From contig SVGN01000017.1 in the NCBI GenBank assembly GCA_015056315.1, positions 1 to 52,615 on the forward strand: a stretch of DNA of 52,615 nucleotides. Reading direction: 5' to 3'. A program made the translations under genes and the position numbers. This document shows positions 49,980 through 52,615 of the stretch, in pieces (the stretch's first letter is position 1; every line of letters begins with the position of its first letter). Under the pieces are notes generated by a model, which ran no database searches, had not been told where the DNA came from, and was given only the letters and a program-made list of their open reading frames with translations. Source of the DNA: Clostridiales bacterium. GTDB lineage: Bacteria; Bacillota; Clostridia; Christensenellales; Aristaeellaceae.

Positions 49980-50009
49980 ATTTTACCATACCCCGCGCCG
50001 CTTTGGCAA
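49980..50009 (-). promoter_or_regulatory. Promoter of the HAD phosphatase gene
   Basis: On the reverse strand: TTGCCA (50004-50009), 18-bp spacer, TAAAAT (49980-49985), with TGG before the -10. Confidence 0.55.
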
Positions 50010-50156
50010 CCTTGCAGGGGGCCGCTGCTCCCCATCGGCTTCGGTTTTGCTTGGGCAGACAGTCTGGAAGAGCACCAGCCCAGCCACAGTTTTGCGGCTG
50101 CAAGCATTGTTTTTTCGGGTACTTCTTCATTCTGCGGATTTTTTTGAAAAAAAGGG

Positions 50157-50184
50157 TTGACATTCAAACGAAACGGTGTATAAT
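50157..50184 (+). promoter_or_regulatory. Promoter of tRNA-Lys
   Basis: TTGACA (50157-50162), 16-bp spacer, TATAAT (50179-50184), both perfect consensus. It lies 28 bp before the tRNA. Confidence 0.9.
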
Positions 50185-50212
50185 ATCTTTTGCTGGTTGA
50201 AACACACCGCAT

Positions 50213-50288
50213 GCACCATTAGCTCAGTTGGTAGAGCACCTGACTCTTAATCAGGGTGTCCAGGGTTCGAGTCCCTGATGGTGTACCA
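50213..50288 (+). tRNA. tRNA-Lys (anticodon CTT)
   Basis: A complete 76-base cloverleaf with encoded CCA (50286-50288). The acceptor stem is GCACCAT/ATGGTGT (with one G:T), the anticodon stem CCTGA/TCAGG, anticodon CTT (50246-50248), and the T-loop TTCGAGT. Discriminator A. tRNA genes of this kind are frequent integration sites; the sequence after it is mobile-element-like. Confidence 0.97.
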
Positions 50289-50295
50289 AACGCAT

Positions 50296-50350
50296 ATAAT
50301 CCGAACCGCTTTTTCCTGATAGGAAATGGGTTCGGATTATTTGTTTATTT
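50296..50350 (+). terminator. Terminator of tRNA-Lys
   Basis: ATAATCCGAACC (50296-50307) pairs with GGTTCGGATTAT (50329-50340), with an inner TTTCCT/AGGAAA stem, followed by TTGTTTATTT. Confidence 0.88.
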
Positions 50351-50405
50351 CAGCAACGAGGATCTGGCAAGACTCAGCCACTACTATGAAAAGCAGAAGC
50401 AATAA
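50349..50405 (+). pseudogene. C-terminal remnant of an unidentified gene
   Basis: An open stretch reads FSNEDLARLSHYYEKQKQ and then a TAA stop, without any start codon or ribosome site. It has a charged, helical composition, as at the end of a real protein, and its stop overlaps the first copy of the 38-bp repeat. It is probably what remains of a gene after insertion or deletion in the mobile region. The parent gene is not recognised. Confidence 0.4.
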
Positions 50406-50441
50406 AAAGCGCAGGGCATCGTCCACATGGTACGATACCCT
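50404..50441. repeat. 38-bp near-identical direct repeat, copy 1 (terminator-like)
   Basis: The sequence starts AAAAAGCGCAGGGCATCG and matches 51559-51596 in 36 of 38 positions. It contains the hairpin GGGCATCGT/ACGATACCC. On the reverse strand the stem is followed by GCGC and T5, so it ends the AT-rich gene at 50465-51424. Confidence 0.9.
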
Positions 50442-50464
50442 TTTCATGTTCAATCTCAACTCAT

Positions 50465-51424
50465 CTATACTCTAAACGGACGAAGCGTTGGCATAATTGA
50501 TTTCCCTTTGTTGTTTATAACAATGCCAAGTAACTCATCTATTGCCTGATACAATTGATGCGCATCTTCCTTCTCGACCATTATTCCTTCATGTATCAAT
50601 TTATTTCTTGCTTTGCGAATCCTGTATATTCTCCTATATGTTTCCTTGGGAAGAAGCCCTATCTGATATAGCAACTCCTGTTTCACCGAGGCGCTATATG
50701 TCCGATGATCCTGCAATAGTGTCTGTCTTCTTCCACTTATTTCTGGATCACGAGTTTCACAGTTTACATACTCCCTTTCCCAAAGGCAATCTGTAATCTG
50801 TTCTGCAACTATCCAAAGATTTGTTACCGCAGAGGACCAGTTGCCATATTTCATTTCTGTAATACCCTGTATCAAATGATACGTGCTCAAATTGCTTGTA
50901 CTATCTGTAATCTCCGTCCCATCAAGCAAAGACTTACGAAACTCCGATATGGATATAGATGATTCAGACGCACCGTGCAGAACAATCGCATCAAACGACG
51001 TTGTCAATTTCATTCTTATACAGGCATGCAAATGACTATTGTAACTGTGACCAAAATTGACGGGCCAAACCATTTTTTCATCTTTCACATATCCAGTTGC
51101 TATGTCTTTTGACGTAATACCCTCAACATCAACTCCTCCAAAAAGAAGCTTACATAACAAATCATTATAGTGCAAAAGCAACTGATTAATCGTCAAGTTG
51201 TGTTCCTTCCCAATAGCAAGGGCTCCATCTCCACATACCAAATATGTTACCTTTGTCCCTCGATATGTATTCTCAATCGAGCCAACAATTCTACATAGCA
51301 AATAATTGTTATACGAACATTTATTGATCTCATCAAGCGAGAATGTAACTTTTTCCTGCGGCTTAGTAATCAATCTCATTGGGTGGCAATAACTGAGAAC
51401 CACTGGATTATCATAATCTTTCAT
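50465..51424 (-). CDS. AT-rich gene encoding a HEPN-like protein, possible defence function
   Basis: A 319-residue protein. The C-terminal third (about 190-305) is helical and contains R273-N-K-L-I-H278, the Rx4H (RNxxxH) motif of HEPN ribonucleases, preceded by a helix with NLWIVAEQITDCLW. The N-terminal 185 residues are a mixed alpha/beta region with LHYNDLLCKLLFGGVDVEGI and a CGDG motif; I do not recognise it. Similar two-part proteins with a C-terminal HEPN occur among abortive-infection systems such as ApeA. GGAGG lies 10 bp before the ATG. Base composition (AT-rich, rare codons for this genome) and flanking repeats suggest recent acquisition. The HEPN call is by motif only. Confidence 0.72.
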   Translation of the reverse strand: MKDYDNPVVLSYCHPMRLITKPQEKVTFSLDEINKCSYNNYLLCRIVGSIENTYRGTKVTYLVCGDGALAIGKEHNLTINQLLLHYNDLLCKLLFGGVDVEGITSKDIATGYVKDEKMVWPVNFGHSYNSHLHACIRMKLTTSFDAIVLHGASESSISISEFRKSLLDGTEITDSTSNLSTYHLIQGITEMKYGNWSSAVTNLWIVAEQITDCLWEREYVNCETRDPEISGRRQTLLQDHRTYSASVKQELLYQIGLLPKETYRRIYRIRKARNKLIHEGIMVEKEDAHQLYQAIDELLGIVINNKGKSIMPTLRPFRV

Positions 51425-51478
51425 TCTTATAAAGCCTCCGAGACATTACTTAATTTCTCTTTTCCATGCACTATGGCT

Positions 51479-51507
51479 ATTTTACCCCAAACAAAGTCGC
51501 ATGTCAA
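51479..51507 (-). promoter_or_regulatory. Promoter of the HEPN-like gene
   Basis: On the reverse strand: TTGACA (51502-51507), 17-bp spacer, TAAAAT (51479-51484). The 177-bp gap 51425-51601 otherwise holds the second repeat copy. Confidence 0.87.
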
Positions 51508-51558
51508 AAGCCAAAACGCCTTCTCATCATCTTATGTTTATCAATCCTTAAGTACAGC

Positions 51559-51596
51559 AAAAAGCGCAGGGCATCGTCCACACGGTACGATGCCCT
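51559..51596. repeat. 38-bp near-identical direct repeat, copy 2 (terminator-like)
   Basis: It differs from 50404-50441 by two bases (C for A at 51582 and G for A at 51592), with the second change restoring a perfect stem. On the reverse strand it forms CAGGGCATCGT/ACGATGCCCTG and then GCGC-T5, so it also terminates the small gene and the mob gene upstream. Confidence 0.9.
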
Positions 51597-51601
51597 GCTG
51601 A

Positions 51602-51772
51602 TTATTTATCTTTCTTTTTCTTCTCCTGTTCTTTCTTCCATTCTGCGAATTCCCTCTGCCCTTCTTCACTCATAAAGCAAGCTTTGATATCTGGCCATAC
51701 GCTGCGGGCAATCGCTTCAATCGCGTAGTCAGGATAAGGAGATCTGTTTATATACTTTTTGGGTCTCGCCAT
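51602..51772 (-). CDS. Small charged protein linked to mobilisation module, 56 aa
   Basis: A short gene not far from the relaxase: ATG 51772, GGAGGG 6 bp upstream, stop at 51602. The product starts MARPKKYINRSPYPDYAIEA, has IARSVWPDIKACF and EEGQREFAEWKKEQ, and ends in a Lys-rich tail. Its density of charged residues, good ribosome site and location 12 bp after the relaxase stop support that it is real. Small proteins of this sort often follow MobV relaxases in Clostridia; the function is unknown. Confidence 0.75.
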   Translation of the reverse strand: MARPKKYINRSPYPDYAIEAIARSVWPDIKACFMSEEGQREFAEWKKEQEKKKKDK

Positions 51773-51784
51773 CCAATGCCCTCC

Positions 51785-52615
51785 TTATTCCAGCGTGACC
51801 GTTTTCTTCGGCCCGATATTCGTGTACTCCCTGAGCACATCCGCCGGGATCCTCTCCAGCAGCGCAACCGCTTCCTGGTAATCCTTGCGCATCTTTGCCT
51901 GCTGCAGCTTCTCCATCACGCTGCCCTTCTTGGCGGCTTCCAGTTCCTTCAGCAGCGCTTCGTTCTCTGCTTCCAGTGCCTCGGCTTCGCGGAAAGCGGC
52001 ATCGTATTTCTTCATGGTGGCTGCCATCTGCCAAACATCGGGAAGATAGCTGTCCAGCGCCTGGCTGATCTCCTGCTTCCGGCTTTTCAGATTGAGCACA
52101 TTGGTGTCGCTGAGCAGCATTTCCAGCCGTTTGCGCTTTTTGGTCAGGCGGGACATCTGCTTGTATACGCTGGTGGGGATGTGTCTGCGACCGGTTTCGC
52201 TGGCGCTTTCGCCCCGCTCCAGCTCCGGGTATTTCTTGGACATATGCTCCCAGAACAGGTCCTGCCAGCGGCACAGCTGCTTCCTGTTGCCGATGATGTC
52301 CTTGGCGCTGAGCCGCTTGTCGGGGGTCAGCGGAACAAAACAAAGGTGCATATGGGGCGTTCGCTCGTCCATATGCACCACTGCGGAGATCATGGTCTCC
52401 TTCGCCTGATGTTTGCTGAGAAAGTCCAGCGCTTCCTGAAAGAAAGCCCGGATTTCCTCGATGTTTTTGTCTTTGAAGAACTCGTGGGATGCGGTGAAGA
52501 TGGTTTCCACCATGCGGATGCTGTCGCTGCGGGTACGGCAACCGGCTTCCTTGATCTGCTGCTCTGCTTCCGCGCGGTATCGTCGCTTGGGGGTGATCAG
52601 GTGGAAGTTCAGGTG
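51785..52615 (-). CDS. MobV/Pre-type relaxase, 5' part beyond the window edge
   Basis: The visible 276 codons run off the right edge, where the reading begins HLNFHLITPKRRY. The catalytic signature HMDERTPHMHLCFVPL is the HxDExxPHxH metal motif of MobV plasmid-mobilisation proteins, and the N-terminal HLNFHLI matches the conserved N-terminal block. The C-terminal 100 residues form a long coiled coil (EALEAENEALLKELEAAKKG). The protein nicks and leads DNA for conjugal transfer. The start of the gene is not in the window. Confidence 0.9.
   Translation of the reverse strand, partial: HLNFHLITPKRRYRAEAEQQIKEAGCRTRSDSIRMVETIFTASHEFFKDKNIEEIRAFFQEALDFLSKHQAKETMISAVVHMDERTPHMHLCFVPLTPDKRLSAKDIIGNRKQLCRWQDLFWEHMSKKYPELERGESASETGRRHIPTSVYKQMSRLTKKRKRLEMLLSDTNVLNLKSRKQEISQALDSYLPDVWQMAATMKKYDAAFREAEALEAENEALLKELEAAKKGSVMEKLQQAKMRKDYQEAVALLERIPADVLREYTNIGPKKTVTLE

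Noticed and set aside
50404..51596. 38-bp repeats as a CRISPR array
   Set aside because: Only two copies, 1,117 bp apart, with no spacers and no cas genes; both act as gene terminators.

Overview
The window is a GC-rich chromosomal segment from a low-copy-repeat, Gram-positive anaerobe of the Clostridia, probably a gut Oscillospirales/Ruminococcaceae-like bacterium. The grounds are strong GGAGG ribosome sites before nearly every gene, sigma-A promoters with 17-bp spacers, Firmicutes-type genes (CsoR, PyrR, PlsY, a small alarmone synthetase, a DacF-type carboxypeptidase), an anaerobic ribonucleotide reductase activase, and intracellular enzymes for plant and host glycans. No rRNA or species-level marker is present, so the family assignment is inference.

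Layout. 1-105: end of a tRNA-His and a complete tRNA-Gln. 232-3117: copper module (CsoR repressor, Cu+ ATPase with a C-terminal CopZ-like domain that carries its own ribosome site) under a promoter that contains a CsoR-like operator. 3295-9288: GH29 fucosidase, a reverse-strand operon (TcdA, acetyltransferase, nucleotidyltransferase), a cytoplasmic pectinesterase and a lipid kinase. 9438-12948: Ala/Glu-rich protein, PH-domain protein, a regulator fused to a superoxide-reductase-like domain, and an ECF sigma factor with its likely anti-sigma partner. 12993-20558: hydrolase, sugar isomerase, small kinase, D,D-carboxypeptidase, then an operon of a large glycosyltransferase-like protein, a thioesterase, DeoB and PunA (nucleoside salvage).

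20583-26926: divergent promoters drive the glycosyltransferase operon and CapF-CapG (late steps of UDP-N-acetyl-L-fucosamine synthesis); then two tandem secreted paralogues of unknown function and PlsY. 26996-31856: AnsA, NrdG, FeoB and a UGT-type glycosyltransferase, all reverse. 32024-36071: YcaQ-type DNA repair protein, then AraC regulator and GH127 arabinofuranosidase with face-to-face overlapping -10 elements. 36290-41780: a run that begins with an unusual fusion of an HpcH/HpaI aldolase to a PLP decarboxylase, followed by a class IV aminotransferase, alanine dehydrogenase, ComF and PyrR. 41952-49930: an atypical response regulator, small membrane proteins, alarmone synthetase, SH3b surface protein, TlyA, esterase, TspO, small XRE regulator and HAD phosphatase.

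50213-52615: tRNA-Lys followed by a compositionally different, mobile-element-like end: an AT-rich gene with an HEPN-type RNxxxH motif lies between two 38-bp near-identical repeats, next to a small conserved ORF and a MobV-type relaxase cut by the window edge. The strongest candidates for undescribed biology are the aldolase-decarboxylase fusion operon (36290-40518) and the HEPN-like gene of the mobile region (50404-51596). Smaller points of interest are the internal CopZ start, the Shine-Dalgarno-masking hairpin at 43736-43767 and the regulator/SOR-like fusion at 10485-11069. All functional calls rest on motif recognition by eye; no database search was possible.
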